Below, in pieces: positions 1 through 8,976 of a stretch of DNA of 64,000 nt. The DNA comes from Streptococcus catagoni. Lineage in GTDB: Bacteria; Bacillota; Bacilli; Lactobacillales; Streptococcaceae. Made by a program: the position numbers and the translations under genes. A model generated the notes under the pieces. The model did no database searches. It saw only the letters and a list, made by a program, of their open reading frames with translations, and was not told the origin of the DNA. The stretch is taken from NCBI RefSeq assembly GCF_011421425.1, contig NZ_WPCW01000002.1:297564-361563 (forward strand). The letters run 5' to 3'. The stretch's first letter is position 1. The number at the start of each line of letters is the position of its first letter.

Positions 1-27
1 CTGATTTTGTAGAAAAAGGAACAAAAC

Positions 28-54
28 TGGAATGTTAGAAGTGGAATGTTAGAA
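28..54. repeat. 13-bp direct repeat pair
   Basis: The 13-mer TGGAATGTTAGAA occurs at 28-40 and again at 42-54, one base apart, directly before a terminator hairpin. This may be the tail of an upstream gene that lies outside the window. No function can be assigned. Confidence 0.6.
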
Positions 55-79
55 AAAGGTTACTTTTGTGACCTTTTTT
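53..79 (+). terminator. Rho-independent terminator
   Basis: Stem AAAGGTTAC (55-63) pairs with GTGACCTTT (68-76) around a TTTT loop, followed by a T run. It would end a transcript entering from left of the window, and it lies before the pgk remnant. Confidence 0.7.
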
Positions 80-98
80 GTAATGGAAGTATTTGTGA

Positions 99-173
99 CG
101 CGGTGGCGGCGCATCAATGGAATTATTAGAAGGTAAAGAATTACCAGGCTTAGCTGCCTTAACAGAAAAGTAG
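99..173 (+). pseudogene. pgk: pgk 3' end remnant
   Basis: Read in frame, 99-173 encodes RGGGASMELLEGKELPGLA followed by ALTEK and a stop. This is the conserved C-terminus of streptococcal phosphoglycerate kinase. An in-frame TGA at 96-98 and unrelated sequence with its own terminator lie just upstream, so this piece is not joined to a kinase reading frame. In related streptococci pgk sits immediately before the ArAE-like gene and glnR. The fragment therefore marks the native locus, split by an insertion or left over from a duplication. It is followed by what look like the original downstream terminators. Whether an intact pgk exists outside the window cannot be seen. Confidence 0.75.
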
Positions 174-228
174 GTGGTAAGTTAGAAATCTAAGATTTCC
201 TAGAGGTACCCGTGGTAGGGCGACTAGT

Positions 229-246
229 CCTTCACTATAGTGAAGG
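229..246. repeat. Perfect 18-bp palindrome
   Basis: CCTTCACTATAGTGAAGG is fully self-complementary. It lies in the intergenic stretch after the pgk remnant. It has no T tract, so it is not an ordinary terminator; it could be an operator or a processing hairpin. Confidence 0.5.
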
Positions 247-274
247 GTAGACGTCTATGATGCTCATATCTTAT

Positions 275-298
275 AAAAGGCTCATAAAGCCTTTCTTT
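275..298 (+). terminator. Rho-independent terminator
   Basis: Stem AAAGGCT (276-282) pairs with AGCCTTT (288-294), followed by CTTT. It is placed where the native pgk terminator would be expected. Confidence 0.65.
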
Positions 299-308
299 AG
301 AAGTAGAC

Positions 309-340
309 AAAGTGATGATTTCTCTTGATCATCACTTTTT
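309..340 (+). terminator. Rho-independent terminator
   Basis: Stem AAAGTGATGAT (309-319) pairs with ATCATCACTTT (328-338), followed by a T run. The remaining sequence to 562 is AT-rich upstream DNA of the next gene, with nothing else recognisable. Confidence 0.75.
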
Positions 341-562
341 AATTTGCTCTTTGTTAAGAAAACTTCTACTCTTTTTTATATACGAAAAAACTTCTTAAAG
401 TTTTTGATTTCATTTTCAAAAAACAATCAATAATTACATTTTTATTTAGAAAATTGATTTTGTTTTCATGTTAGAAAAACCGACTATTATGATGTCTTTA
501 AGGGTATGATATGACAAATAGACTGCTATTATGTTAAACTAGCTATATTATTTATAAAGGGA

Positions 563-1099
563 ATGGCAACTGGAGTTATGAATTATTATTTCGATCCCAA
601 AAAACTAAAACTAGGGATGCGCACATTTAAAACGGGATTATCAGTCTTTATAGTCCTCTTATTATTTCATCTTTTTGGTCTGCAAGGCTTTCAAATTGGT
701 GCTTTGACTGCGGTCTTTAGTCTAAGAGAGAACCTTGATAAGACCTTATCTTTTGGGGTTTCCAGAATTCTAGGAAACAGTATTGGTGGTGTTTTTGCGG
801 TTCTATTTTATATTTTGCAGGCTATTTTTCAGCAGCAATTTTGGGTAACCTTGGTTTTTGTACCCATACTAACCATGTTAACCATTATGGTTAATGTCTC
901 TTTTAACAACCAATCTGGAATTATAGGTGCAGTCGCAGCCCTATTGGTTATTACCCTATCTATCCCCTCAGGCGATACCTTTATGTATGTCTTTTCAAGA
1001 GTTTTTGAAACCTTCTGTGGTGTTTTTATTGCCATATTAGTCAATACAGATATTGAATTTTTGCGGAAAAAGTTGGAAGAAAAGAAAAACAAAAAATGA
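563..1099 (+). CDS. ArAE/DUF939-family membrane protein
   Basis: A 178-residue integral membrane protein resembling the N-terminal membrane domain of the aromatic acid exporter (ArAE, DUF939) family. Hydrophobic segments lie at about residues 22-50, 70-88, 92-112, 120-137 and 140-160, with a lysine-rich C-terminus (KKLEEKKNKK). The larger family members carry an extra cytoplasmic domain that is absent here. The gene sits between the pgk remnant and glnR, its usual streptococcal position. Two starts are possible: ATG 563, very close to AAAGGG, or ATG 578 (MNYYFDPKK), which better matches the family N-terminus as I recall it. The transported substrate is unknown. Confidence 0.75.
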   Translation: MATGVMNYYFDPKKLKLGMRTFKTGLSVFIVLLLFHLFGLQGFQIGALTAVFSLRENLDKTLSFGVSRILGNSIGGVFAVLFYILQAIFQQQFWVTLVFVPILTMLTIMVNVSFNNQSGIIGAVAALLVITLSIPSGDTFMYVFSRVFETFCGVFIAILVNTDIEFLRKKLEEKKNKK

Positions 1100-1153
1100 T
1101 GTAAGGTTTTCTGACATGACACCCTTGACTTTCATAGAATGAAGATCTATAAT
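1100..1153 (+). promoter_or_regulatory. GlnR box and glnRA promoter
   Basis: TGTAAGGTTTTCTGACA at 1100-1116 fits the GlnR operator TGTNA-N7-TNACA exactly. It is followed by -35 TTGACT (1125-1130), a 17-bp spacer and -10 TATAAT (1148-1153). GlnR autorepression of glnRA in nitrogen-rich conditions is established in Gram-positive bacteria. The box lies just upstream of the -35 element. Confidence 0.85.
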
Positions 1154-1175
1154 AGTTTTTTGAAAGGAGCTTTCC

Positions 1176-1547
1176 ATGAAAGAAAAGGAACTGAGACGTT
1201 CGATGGCTGTCTTTCCTATTGGAACAGTTATGAAACTGACAGATTTAACGGCTAGACAAATTCGATATTATGAAGATCATGATTTAATTAAACCTGAGAG
1301 AACAGAGGGCAACCGCAGGATGTTCTCCTTAAATGACATGGATTGTCTTTTAGAAATAAAGGATTTTCTAAATGATGGTCTCAATATTGCTGCTATCAAA
1401 CGCGAATATGCAGATCGTAATAATAAAGCCAAACAAAAAGAAAAAGTGCTAACCGATGCGGATGTTCGACGTATCCTACAAGATGAACTTCGTAACCAGG
1501 GTGGTTTTACAGTACCATCACAATCTATGGGTCACTTTCGCATTTAA
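1176..1547 (+). CDS. glnR: Glutamine synthetase repressor GlnR
   Basis: A 123-residue MerR-family transcriptional repressor of nitrogen assimilation. The N-terminal winged helix-turn-helix contains the hallmark LTARQIRYYEDHDLIKPER (about residues 23-41). The C-terminal tail is the short GlnR type, which in Bacillus mediates interaction with feedback-inhibited glutamine synthetase. AAGGAG lies upstream of ATG 1176. It is 37 bp ahead of glnA and behind a perfect GlnR box, so autoregulation of a glnRA operon is expected. Length and context are typical. Confidence 0.95.
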   Translation: MKEKELRRSMAVFPIGTVMKLTDLTARQIRYYEDHDLIKPERTEGNRRMFSLNDMDCLLEIKDFLNDGLNIAAIKREYADRNNKAKQKEKVLTDADVRRILQDELRNQGGFTVPSQSMGHFRI

Positions 1548-1584
1548 ACTTAAGAGATGTAATTAAAATAAGGAGAACTCTTCA

Positions 1585-2931
1585 ATGACAATCACCGCAG
1601 CAGATATAAGACGCCAAGTAAAAGAAAAAAATGTTACCTTTTTAAGATTAATGTTCACAGACATCATGGGCATTATGAAAAATGTGGAAATTCCAGCTAC
1701 AGAGGAACAATTAGATAAAGTATTATCAAATAAAGTCATGTTTGATGGTTCTTCTATTGAAGGATTTGTCCGCATCAATGAGTCAGACATGTATCTTTAC
1801 CCTGATTTAGATACTTGGATTGTCTTTCCTTGGGGAGATGAAAACGGAGCAGTTGCAGGCCTAATCTGTGACATCTACACTGCAGAAGGAAAACCCTTTG
1901 CTGGAGACCCTCGTGGTAATCTAAAAAGAGCTTTAAAACATATGGATTCTGTTGGTTACCAATCATTTAACTTAGGACCAGAACCAGAATTTTTCCTCTT
2001 TAAAATGGATGAGAGTGGAAAAACAACCTTAGAAGTTAATGACAACGGTGGCTACTTTGACTTGGCTCCAACAGATTTAGCAGATAATACAAGACGTGAA
2101 ATTGTCAATGTTCTTACCAAAATGGGCTTTGAAGTAGAAGCCAGCCACCATGAGGTTGCTGTAGGACAACATGAAATTGACTTTAAATATGATGGAGTCT
2201 TAAAAGCCTGTGACAACATCCAAATCTTTAAACTGGTTGTTAAGACAATAGCTCGTGAGCATGGCTTATATGCAACATTTATGGCTAAACCAAAATTTGG
2301 AATTGCTGGATCAGGAATGCATTGTAACATGTCACTCTTTGATAAAGATGGCAATAATGCTTTCTATGATGAAAATGATGAACGCGGTATGCAACTGTCT
2401 GATGATGCCTATTACTTCTTAGGTGGTCTAATGAAGCATGCTTACGGCTTTACAGCTATTATGAACCCGACAGTAAATTCTTATAAACGCCTAGTTCCAG
2501 GATATGAAGCTCCGGTGTATGTAGCTTGGGCTGGCTGCAACCGTTCTCCTTTGATCCGCGTCCCAGCTTCACGTGGTAAGGGAACGCGCTTAGAACTCCG
2601 TTCAGTTGACCCTACAGCAAATCCTTACCTAGCCTTAGCTGTTTTATTGGAATCTGGCCTTGATGGAATTGAAAATAAAATAGAGGCACCAACTCCTGTA
2701 GAAGCCAATATCTACAATATGACTGTTGAAGAACGTCAAGAAGCAGGAATTGTAGATTTACCCTCAACCCTACATAATGCCTTGAAGGCTCTTCAAACAG
2801 ATGATGTTGTCAGAAATGCTCTAGGTGAGCATATTTACACCAACTTTATTGAAGCCAAAAGAATTGAGTGGGCATCCTACGCAAGCTTTGTTTCACAATG
2901 GGAAATTGACAACTATTTATATAGCTATTAA
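1585..2931 (+). CDS. glnA: Glutamine synthetase, type I
   Basis: A 448-residue class I-alpha glutamine synthetase that makes glutamine from glutamate, ammonia and ATP as a cytoplasmic dodecamer. The N-terminal beta-grasp domain includes [10 protein letters not shown]. The catalytic domain has GPEPEFFLF, the histidine-containing metal site [11 protein letters not shown], the ATP-site [17 protein letters not shown] and [16 protein letters not shown]. The adenylylation insert of class I-beta enzymes is absent, so control is expected through feedback inhibition and GlnR. An AAGGAG site precedes the ATG and a strong terminator follows. Confidence 0.97.
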   Translation: MTITAADIRRQVKEKNVTFLRLMFTDIMGIMKNVEIPATEEQLDKVLSNKVMFDGSSIEGFVRINESDMYLYPDLDTWIVFPWGDENGAVAGLICDIYTAEGKPFAGDPRGNLKRALKHMDSVGYQSFNLGPEPEFFLFKMDESGKTTLEVNDNGGYFDLAPTDLADNTRREIVNVLTKMGFEVEASHHEVAVGQHEIDFKYDGVLKACDNIQIFKLVVKTIAREHGLYATFMAKPKFGIAGSGMHCNMSLFDKDGNNAFYDENDERGMQLSDDAYYFLGGLMKHAYGFTAIMNPTVNSYKRLVPGYEAPVYVAWAGCNRSPLIRVPASRGKGTRLELRSVDPTANPYLALAVLLESGLDGIENKIEAPTPVEANIYNMTVEERQEAGIVDLPSTLHNALKALQTDDVVRNALGEHIYTNFIEAKRIEWASYASFVSQWEIDNYLYSY

Positions 2932-2935
2932 TGAG

Positions 2936-2963
2936 AAATCGCTAAAGTAATTTAGCGATTTTT
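2936..2963 (+). terminator. glnA terminator
   Basis: Stem AAATCGCTAAA (2936-2946) pairs with TTTAGCGATTT (2951-2961), then T residues. It immediately follows the glnA stop codon. Confidence 0.85.
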
Positions 2964-3066
2964 GTGAATATATTCATTGTATATGGTTATTTATTAAAAA
3001 ATTTAATTATTAAGCTTGTCAAATCAGTGTTTTGAATTTCACTAGTACATAAAAATTTAATATCAA

Positions 3067-3081
3067 AATTTTCAGATAAAT
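3067..3081. promoter_or_regulatory. CodY-box-like site upstream of opp
   Basis: AATTTTCAGATAAAT matches the CodY consensus AATTTTCWGAAAATT at 13 of 15 positions. It ends about 25 bp before the oppA -10 element, so a bound CodY would block the promoter. CodY repression of peptide uptake genes is established in streptococci and lactococci; its action here is inferred. Confidence 0.55.
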
Positions 3082-3103
3082 ATATTCCATTTGTTCAGAA
3101 TTG

Positions 3104-3112
3104 TGGTATAAT
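3104..3112 (+). promoter_or_regulatory. Extended -10 promoter of opp
   Basis: TGG directly precedes TATAAT (3107-3112), forming an extended -10 element. The -35 region is weak. The start codon of oppA is 45 bp downstream, with an AGGAGG ribosome site. Confidence 0.65.
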
Positions 3113-3156
3113 TTAATCTATCAACTTACACACTATTTATCTAGGAGGTTCTTTAC

Positions 3157-4812
3157 ATGGTAGGATCAAAGAAAGTAACTTGGAAACGTGCTGGCTTAGG
3201 AGCTATTGCACTTGCGTCAACAACCCTATTGTTGGCTTGTGGCAATAAAGCTACAAAGTCAGACAACAAAGATGAAATCAACTGGTATACGCCTACAGAA
3301 ATCATTTCATTGGATATTTCTAAAAACACAGATACTTATTCAAGTTTAGCAATTGGTAACTCTGGAAGTAACTTAATGCGTGTTAATAAAGAAGGTAAAC
3401 TTAAACCAGATCTTGCTAAAGAACTTGAAGTTTCAAAAGATGGTTTGACCTACACTGCTACTTTAAGAGATGGTTTGAAATGGTCTGATGGTAGTGAATT
3501 AACAGCTAAAGACTTTGTCTATACTTGGAAACGTATGGTAGATCCTGCCACTGCTTCTGAGTATGCTTATTTGGCTACAGAAGCACATGTTAAGAATGCT
3601 GGAGATATCAACTCAGGTAAAAATAAAGACTTGGATTCTCTAGGAGTTAAGGCTGAAGGAAACAAGGTTATCTTTACCCTTTCTGCTCCAGCTCCGCAAT
3701 TCAAGAGCCTATTGTCATTCTCAAACTTCATGCCACAAAAAGAAGAATTTGTTAAAAAATCTGGTAAAGATTATGGTACATCTTCTGAAAAACAAGTTTA
3801 CTCTGGTCCATATACTGTTAAAGATTGGAATGGTACTAGTGGTACTTTCAAACTTGTTAAAAATGACAAGTACTGGGATGCTAAACACGTTAAAACAAAA
3901 ACAATTAATGTTCAAACTGTTAAAAAACCAGATACAGCAGTTCAAATGTACAAACAAGGAAAATTGGACTTCGCCAATATTTCAGGAACTTCTGCAATCT
4001 ACAATGCCAACAAGAAAAATAAGGATGTTGTTCCAGTTTTAGAAGCAACAACAGCTTATATGGTATATAACCAAACAGGTTCTGTAGAAGGCCTAAGCAA
4101 TAAAAAAATTCGCCAAGCTTTGAACCTAGCAACCGATCGTAAGGGAATTGTATCTGCAGCAGTAGATACTGGTTCTAAACCAGCAACAGCTATTGTCCCA
4201 ACTGGTCTTGCTAAATTAAAAGATGGTGGTGATTTAACCAAACATGTAGCTCCTGGTTACCAATATAACAAGGAAGAAGCTGCTAAGCTATTCAAAGAAG
4301 GATTGAAAGAAATTGGTAAGCCTAATCTTAAATTAACCATTACATCTGATGCTGATTCACCAGTTGCTAAGGCAACCGTTGACTACATCAAAGAAACTTG
4401 GGAAAAAGCCCTACCAGGTTTAACAGTTGAAGAAAAATTTGTTACTTTCAAACAGCGTCTTGAAGATACTAAAACTCAAAATTTTGAAATAGCCCTTGCT
4501 TTATGGGGTGGTGACTATCCAGAAGGTTCTACTTTCTATAGCTTGGTGAAGTCTGGCTCAGCATACAACTATGGTAAGTTTTCTAATCCAAACTTCGATA
4601 AAGCCTATGAAAAAGCTTTAACAACAGACGCTTTGGATACAGATGCAGCAGCTGATGACTATAAAGAAGGTGAAAAAGCCCTCTTTGATGAAGCTAACTA
4701 CAACCCTATCTACTTCCGTAATGGGGAAGGATTGCAAAATCCAAGTATCAAAGGCCTTATCCGTAATACGACCGGTCTAAATGTTGACTTTACTTACGCT
4801 TATAAAAAATAA
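3157..4812 (+). CDS. oppA: Peptide ABC transporter substrate-binding lipoprotein
   Basis: A 551-residue family 5 extracellular solute-binding protein. The N-terminus is a lipoprotein signal with lipobox LLAC, Cys28 being the lipidation site, so it is membrane-anchored outside the cell. The mature part carries SBP_bac_5 features such as LRDGLKWSDGSELTAKDFVYTWKR and the peptide-pocket region GGDYPEGSTFYSLV. First gene of an A-B-C-D-F operon under an extended -10 promoter with a CodY-like box. A strong hairpin after it probably reduces readthrough so that the binding protein is made in excess. Oligopeptide specificity is inferred from the operon; pheromone import is possible. Confidence 0.9.
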   Translation: MVGSKKVTWKRAGLGAIALASTTLLLACGNKATKSDNKDEINWYTPTEIISLDISKNTDTYSSLAIGNSGSNLMRVNKEGKLKPDLAKELEVSKDGLTYTATLRDGLKWSDGSELTAKDFVYTWKRMVDPATASEYAYLATEAHVKNAGDINSGKNKDLDSLGVKAEGNKVIFTLSAPAPQFKSLLSFSNFMPQKEEFVKKSGKDYGTSSEKQVYSGPYTVKDWNGTSGTFKLVKNDKYWDAKHVKTKTINVQTVKKPDTAVQMYKQGKLDFANISGTSAIYNANKKNKDVVPVLEATTAYMVYNQTGSVEGLSNKKIRQALNLATDRKGIVSAAVDTGSKPATAIVPTGLAKLKDGGDLTKHVAPGYQYNKEEAAKLFKEGLKEIGKPNLKLTITSDADSPVAKATVDYIKETWEKALPGLTVEEKFVTFKQRLEDTKTQNFEIALALWGGDYPEGSTFYSLVKSGSAYNYGKFSNPNFDKAYEKALTTDALDTDAAADDYKEGEKALFDEANYNPIYFRNGEGLQNPSIKGLIRNTTGLNVDFTYAYKK

Positions 4813-4839
4813 GCTTTGAGCTATAAGTATTGTAATAAT

Positions 4840-4868
4840 GCAAGAATTGGTTCTAAACCAGTTCTTGC
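4840..4868 (+). terminator. Intra-operon hairpin after oppA
   Basis: A 13-bp near-perfect stem (4840-4852 with 4856-4868) and a 3-nt loop, followed by only a short T tract. It is likely a partial terminator or an mRNA-stabilising end that raises oppA over oppBCDF. Confidence 0.6.
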
Positions 4869-4886
4869 TTTCGTTAGAGGAAAAAT

Positions 4887-5801
4887 ATGACTAAATATTT
4901 ATTAAAACGTGTGGCTATATTATTAGTAACACTGTGGGTGGTTGTGACCCTATCATTCTTTTTGATGCAGATAATGCCAGGAACACCATACAACAATCCT
5001 AAGTTAACTGACGAAATGATTGCTATGATGAATAAACAATATGGTTTAGATAAGCCCTTATGGCAACAGTATCTAAAATACCTCATGGATATTCTGCATG
5101 GAGATTTCGGAACAAGTTATCAATCCATCAATCAATCAGTGACAAAACTGATCACTCAGCGTTTAGGTGTGTCAGTTCATTTAGGGGTTCAAGCCTTAAT
5201 TGTTGGTATTTCATCAGGACTTTTAGTGGGGGCAGTATCTGCTCGTAATAAAAATAATAAGATTGATGCCTTTTTAAGTGTTATTTCAACCTTGGGCATT
5301 TCCGTACCAGCCTTTATCATTGGTTTGTTGCTTCTTGATTATTTTGGTTTCAAATGGGGTCTACTTCCACTTTCTGGATGGGGAAGCTTTGCTCAAACCA
5401 TTCTTCCAACCCTTGCCTTAGCCATTCCTGTTTTTGCCCAGGTTACGCGCTTTTTCCGTAGTGAAATGATTGAAACCCTAAATTCAGATTATATCCAATT
5501 AGCTAGAGCTAAAGGTTTAACCAAGCGTCAGGTAACAAATAAACACGCTTATCGTAACTCAATGATTCCTGTTTTGACCTTGGTTGGCCCTATGGCTGCT
5601 AATATCTTGACTGGTTCGGCTTTGATTGAACAAATTTTTTCCATTCCAGGTATTGGACAACAATTTGTCTCATCTATCCCAACCAAAGATTATCCCGTGA
5701 TTATGGGAACCACTATTGTATATGCCTTGATGCTTATGGTAGCAATCCTTATTACTGATATTGTGATTAGTATTTCTGATCCACGAGTTCGTCTAGGATA
5801 G
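4887..5801 (+). CDS. oppB: Peptide ABC transporter permease OppB
   Basis: A 304-residue inner-membrane permease of the binding-protein-dependent transport family. The OppB/DppB-type N-terminal membrane anchor runs to IMPGTPY. The ATPase-coupling EAA loop is visible as LARAKGLTKRQVTNKHAYRN, with the GSALIEQIFSIPGIG motif after it. About six membrane spans. Lies 9 bp before oppC. It forms the translocation pore together with OppC. Confidence 0.92.
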   Translation: MTKYLLKRVAILLVTLWVVVTLSFFLMQIMPGTPYNNPKLTDEMIAMMNKQYGLDKPLWQQYLKYLMDILHGDFGTSYQSINQSVTKLITQRLGVSVHLGVQALIVGISSGLLVGAVSARNKNNKIDAFLSVISTLGISVPAFIIGLLLLDYFGFKWGLLPLSGWGSFAQTILPTLALAIPVFAQVTRFFRSEMIETLNSDYIQLARAKGLTKRQVTNKHAYRNSMIPVLTLVGPMAANILTGSALIEQIFSIPGIGQQFVSSIPTKDYPVIMGTTIVYALMLMVAILITDIVISISDPRVRLG

Positions 5802-5810
5802 GAGAGTAAG

Positions 5811-6842
5811 ATGCTAGAAGAAACAAGAACATTTAAACTTGTTGGGGCAGGTAGTTCTGACTCACAAGAAAAAATTGCAAAGCCAGCATTGTCTTTCCTT
5901 CAAGATGCTTGGCGAAGATTAAAACACAATAAATTGGCCGTAGTTGCCATGGTCTTTTTAGCTAGTCTACTGATTTTCTCAGTGAGTTCAAGCTTATTTG
6001 TATCTAAAAAAGATGCCAATAGCTTTAACAGTAAGAACGTTAGTGTCTACCGTAACCTACCACCAAAATTAAGTGCTAGCCTACCTTTCTGGAATGGCCA
6101 TATTAAGTATGCTGGAAATACAGAAGCTAATGATGCCTATGCTGACCAAGGTGTGCCAGAGGATAAGAAGTTCTTACTAGGTACTGATAATCTTGGCCGT
6201 AGTATTGGTAAAAGGATTACCGTTGGTATCCGGATTTCCCTATTGATTGCTATTGTGGCAACCATGTTTGACCTCATTATCGGGGTGACTTACGGGCTGA
6301 TCTCTGGCTTTACTGGGGGAAGGGTTGATACCCTCATGCAACGGATCATTGAGATTATTTCATCTATTCCTAACTTAGTTATTGTAACCATGCTTGGTCT
6401 CCTTTTAGGAAATGGTGTCTTGTCCATCATTTTCTCTATTGCCATTGTTGGTTGGACTTCCATGGCTAGGCAGGTGAGGAACCTGACCCTTTCTTACCGT
6501 GAGCGTGATTTTGTATTAGCATCCCGGGCCTTGGGAGAAAGTAATTTTAAAATTGCCTTTAAACATGTCCTACCAAATATCTCTGGAATTATCATTGTTC
6601 AAATCATGATGACTGTTCCAAGTGCTATTATGTATGAAGCGGTCTTATCAGCCATTAATTTAGGGGTTAAACCTCCGACTGCCTCACTTGGTTCATTGAT
6701 TACAGATGCCCAAGAAAATCTGCAATACTATCCTTATCAAGTCTTGCTTCCAGCCTTGGCTCTGGTATTTATTTCCCTTGCCTTTATTCTTTTAGGTGAT
6801 GGTTTGCGTGATGCCTTTGATCCAAAATCAAGTAACGACTAG
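5811..6842 (+). CDS. oppC: Peptide ABC transporter permease OppC
   Basis: A 343-residue permease partner of OppB. It has a cytoplasmic N-terminal segment, a first membrane span near residues 43-62, then an external loop of about 70 residues before GTDNLGRS. The core has the usual five further spans and the EAA loop SRALGESNFKIAFKHVLPN. The N-terminal extracytoplasmic insert is typical of OppC proteins. The gap to oppD is 12 bp, with AGGAGG in it. Confidence 0.92.
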   Translation: MLEETRTFKLVGAGSSDSQEKIAKPALSFLQDAWRRLKHNKLAVVAMVFLASLLIFSVSSSLFVSKKDANSFNSKNVSVYRNLPPKLSASLPFWNGHIKYAGNTEANDAYADQGVPEDKKFLLGTDNLGRSIGKRITVGIRISLLIAIVATMFDLIIGVTYGLISGFTGGRVDTLMQRIIEIISSIPNLVIVTMLGLLLGNGVLSIIFSIAIVGWTSMARQVRNLTLSYRERDFVLASRALGESNFKIAFKHVLPNISGIIIVQIMMTVPSAIMYEAVLSAINLGVKPPTASLGSLITDAQENLQYYPYQVLLPALALVFISLAFILLGDGLRDAFDPKSSND

Positions 6843-6854
6843 GAGGAGAACAAA

Positions 6855-7901
6855 ATGACAAAAGAAACAATTTTGAGTGTCAAAAACCTCCACGTGGATT
6901 TTAAGACATATGCTGGAGATGTTAAGGCCATTCGTAATATTAACTTTGAATTGCAAAAAGGAGAAACCTTAGCCATTGTTGGAGAATCAGGATCTGGTAA
7001 GTCCGTGACAACTCGAACACTAATGGGATTGAATGCAAAAAATGCCAGCATAAGTGGTGACATTGATTTCAAAGGAAAAAAGCTGAATGAACTGAAAGAA
7101 AATGACTGGGTGAAAGTCCGTGGTAAGGAAATTGCCATGATTTTCCAAGATCCTATGACCAGTCTTGACCCTACCATGAAAATCGGAATGCAGATAGCAG
7201 AAGTTATCTTAACACATGAAGATGTTAGTAAAAAAGAAGCACTAGATCGTGCTCTGCAATTGATGGAACAGGTGGGTATTCCAAATCCTGATGAACATAT
7301 CAATGATTACCCTCACCAATGGTCAGGTGGTATGAGGCAACGTGCAGTGATTGCTATTGCCCTTGCTGCAAATCCTGAAATTTTGATTGCTGATGAACCG
7401 ACAACTGCCTTGGACGTTACCATTCAAAACCAAATTTTAAAATTGATGAAGGAATTACAATCACAAATTTCATCATCCATCATCTTTATCACACATGATT
7501 TGGGAGTTGTCGCTGGTATGGCAGACCGCGTAGCTGTTATGTATGCCGGCAAAATTGTTGAATATGGTACAGTTGATGAGGTCTTCTACAATCCACAACA
7601 CCCATACACGTGGGGTCTCTTGAACTCAATGCCTACAACAGACACTGAGGCGGGAAGTTTACAATCTATTCCAGGGACACCTCCAGATTTATTGTATCCT
7701 CCAAAGGGAGATGCTTTTGCAGCACGTAATGAGTTTGCATTAGACATTGATCACGAAGAAGAACCACCTATGTACAGGGTTTCGGATACCCATTACGCTG
7801 CAACTTGGCTTTTAGATGAAAGAGCACCAAAGGTGACACCTCCTCTACCAATTCAAAAACGTTGGGCTAAGTGGCAGAGCAAGAAAGGAGGGCAGGATTA
7901 A
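6855..7901 (+). CDS. oppD: Peptide ABC transporter ATPase OppD
   Basis: A 348-residue ATP-binding subunit. Walker A GESGSGKS lies at about residues 43-50; the ABC signature SGGMRQR and Walker B ILIADEP follow, then the switch histidine in FITHDLG. The C-terminal oligopeptide/dipeptide domain ends in a lysine- and tryptophan-rich tail. The stop codon TAA overlaps the ATG of oppF by one base (TAATG), so translation is probably coupled. Confidence 0.93.
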   Translation: MTKETILSVKNLHVDFKTYAGDVKAIRNINFELQKGETLAIVGESGSGKSVTTRTLMGLNAKNASISGDIDFKGKKLNELKENDWVKVRGKEIAMIFQDPMTSLDPTMKIGMQIAEVILTHEDVSKKEALDRALQLMEQVGIPNPDEHINDYPHQWSGGMRQRAVIAIALAANPEILIADEPTTALDVTIQNQILKLMKELQSQISSSIIFITHDLGVVAGMADRVAVMYAGKIVEYGTVDEVFYNPQHPYTWGLLNSMPTTDTEAGSLQSIPGTPPDLLYPPKGDAFAARNEFALDIDHEEEPPMYRVSDTHYAATWLLDERAPKVTPPLPIQKRWAKWQSKKGGQD

Positions 7902-8842
7902 TGACTGAAGAACGTAAAAAATTAGTTGAACTAAAAAATGTTACTTTGACCTTTAATAAAGGGAAAAAGAATGAAGTGAAAGCCATTAATGATGTCAGCT
8001 TTGATATTTATGAAGGTGAAGTTTTTGGGCTTGTTGGAGAATCAGGTTCTGGTAAAACAACAGTTGGTCGTGCCATTTTGAAGCTTTATGATATTAATGG
8101 TGGGGAAATTATTTTCGATGGAGAAAAGGTTTCTCACTTAAAAGGTAAGGAACTCTATGGCTTTCGTAAGAATGCTCAGATGATTTTCCAAGATCCTCAG
8201 GCTAGCCTTAACGGACGGATGAAAATCAGAGATATCGTAGCTGAAGGGCTTGATATCCATGGATTGACCAAATCCAAGGAAGAAAGAGAAAATCGTGTTC
8301 AGGAACTGTTAGACCTGGTTGGTCTAAATAAGGATCATGTCACACGTTACCCTCATGAGTTCTCAGGTGGTCAGCGTCAACGGATTGGTATTGCGCGTGC
8401 CCTTGCTGTGAAACCAAAATTCATTATTGCTGATGAACCAATCTCTGCCTTGGATGTTTCTATCCAGGCACAGGTTGTTAACCTCATGCAAAAATTGCAA
8501 AGAAAGCATGGCCTCACCTACCTCTTTATTGCTCACGATCTATCAATGGTTAAATACATTTCAGACCGTATCGGCGTTATGCACTGGGGTAAAATGCTTG
8601 AAATTGGAACTTCAGAAGAAGTTTACAACAATCCCATCCACCCTTACACCAGAAGTCTCTTATCAGCAATTCCTGAACCAGATCCTGATAAAGAGCGTAA
8701 GCGCGTAGCTGAGCTCTATGATACCAGCTTAGAACTTGATGGACAAGAAAGAGAGATGCGTGAAATCACACCTGGACATTTTGTCTATTCAACTCAAGAA
8801 GAAGCTGAACAATATAAGTTGTTAGCCAATAAAAAGAACTAG
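7901..8842 (+). CDS. oppF: Peptide ABC transporter ATPase OppF
   Basis: A 313-residue second ATPase pairing with OppD. Walker A GESGSGKTT, signature FSGGQRQRIGIARAL, Walker B FIIADEP and switch AHDLSM are all present, followed by the OppF C-terminal domain (NPIHPYTRSLLSAIPEPDP). The start at 7901 (MTEERKK) is preferred because AAGGAGGG precedes it and it overlaps the oppD stop. Last gene of the operon, followed by a strong terminator. Confidence 0.93.
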   Translation: MTEERKKLVELKNVTLTFNKGKKNEVKAINDVSFDIYEGEVFGLVGESGSGKTTVGRAILKLYDINGGEIIFDGEKVSHLKGKELYGFRKNAQMIFQDPQASLNGRMKIRDIVAEGLDIHGLTKSKEERENRVQELLDLVGLNKDHVTRYPHEFSGGQRQRIGIARALAVKPKFIIADEPISALDVSIQAQVVNLMQKLQRKHGLTYLFIAHDLSMVKYISDRIGVMHWGKMLEIGTSEEVYNNPIHPYTRSLLSAIPEPDPDKERKRVAELYDTSLELDGQEREMREITPGHFVYSTQEEAEQYKLLANKKN

Positions 8843-8857
8843 CTCACAGCTATTTAT

Positions 8858-8890
8858 GATTGAAGAAAAAGTTTTTTCTTCAATTTTTTT
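8858..8890 (+). terminator. opp operon terminator
   Basis: Stem ATTGAAGAAAAA (859-870 of the 8-kb block) pairs with TTTTTTCTTCAAT (8872-8884), followed by a T run. Confidence 0.85.
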
Positions 8891-8936
8891 ATACTTCTTT
8901 TAAGATTTAGCAATGCTCTTAAAAAGCTTGAATAGC

Positions 8937-8972
8937 AAAAAGATCCAGTAGATTGACTACTTGGATCTTTGT
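8937..8972 (-). terminator. rnjA terminator
   Basis: On the minus strand AAAGATCCAAGTAG pairs with CTACTGGATCTTT and is followed by T residues. It lies just after the rnjA stop codon. Confidence 0.8.
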
Positions 8973-8976
8973 CTTA

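Noticed and set aside
8427..8708. Second ORF inside oppF
   Set aside because: A shadow frame fully inside a well-supported ATPase gene, without a ribosome site.
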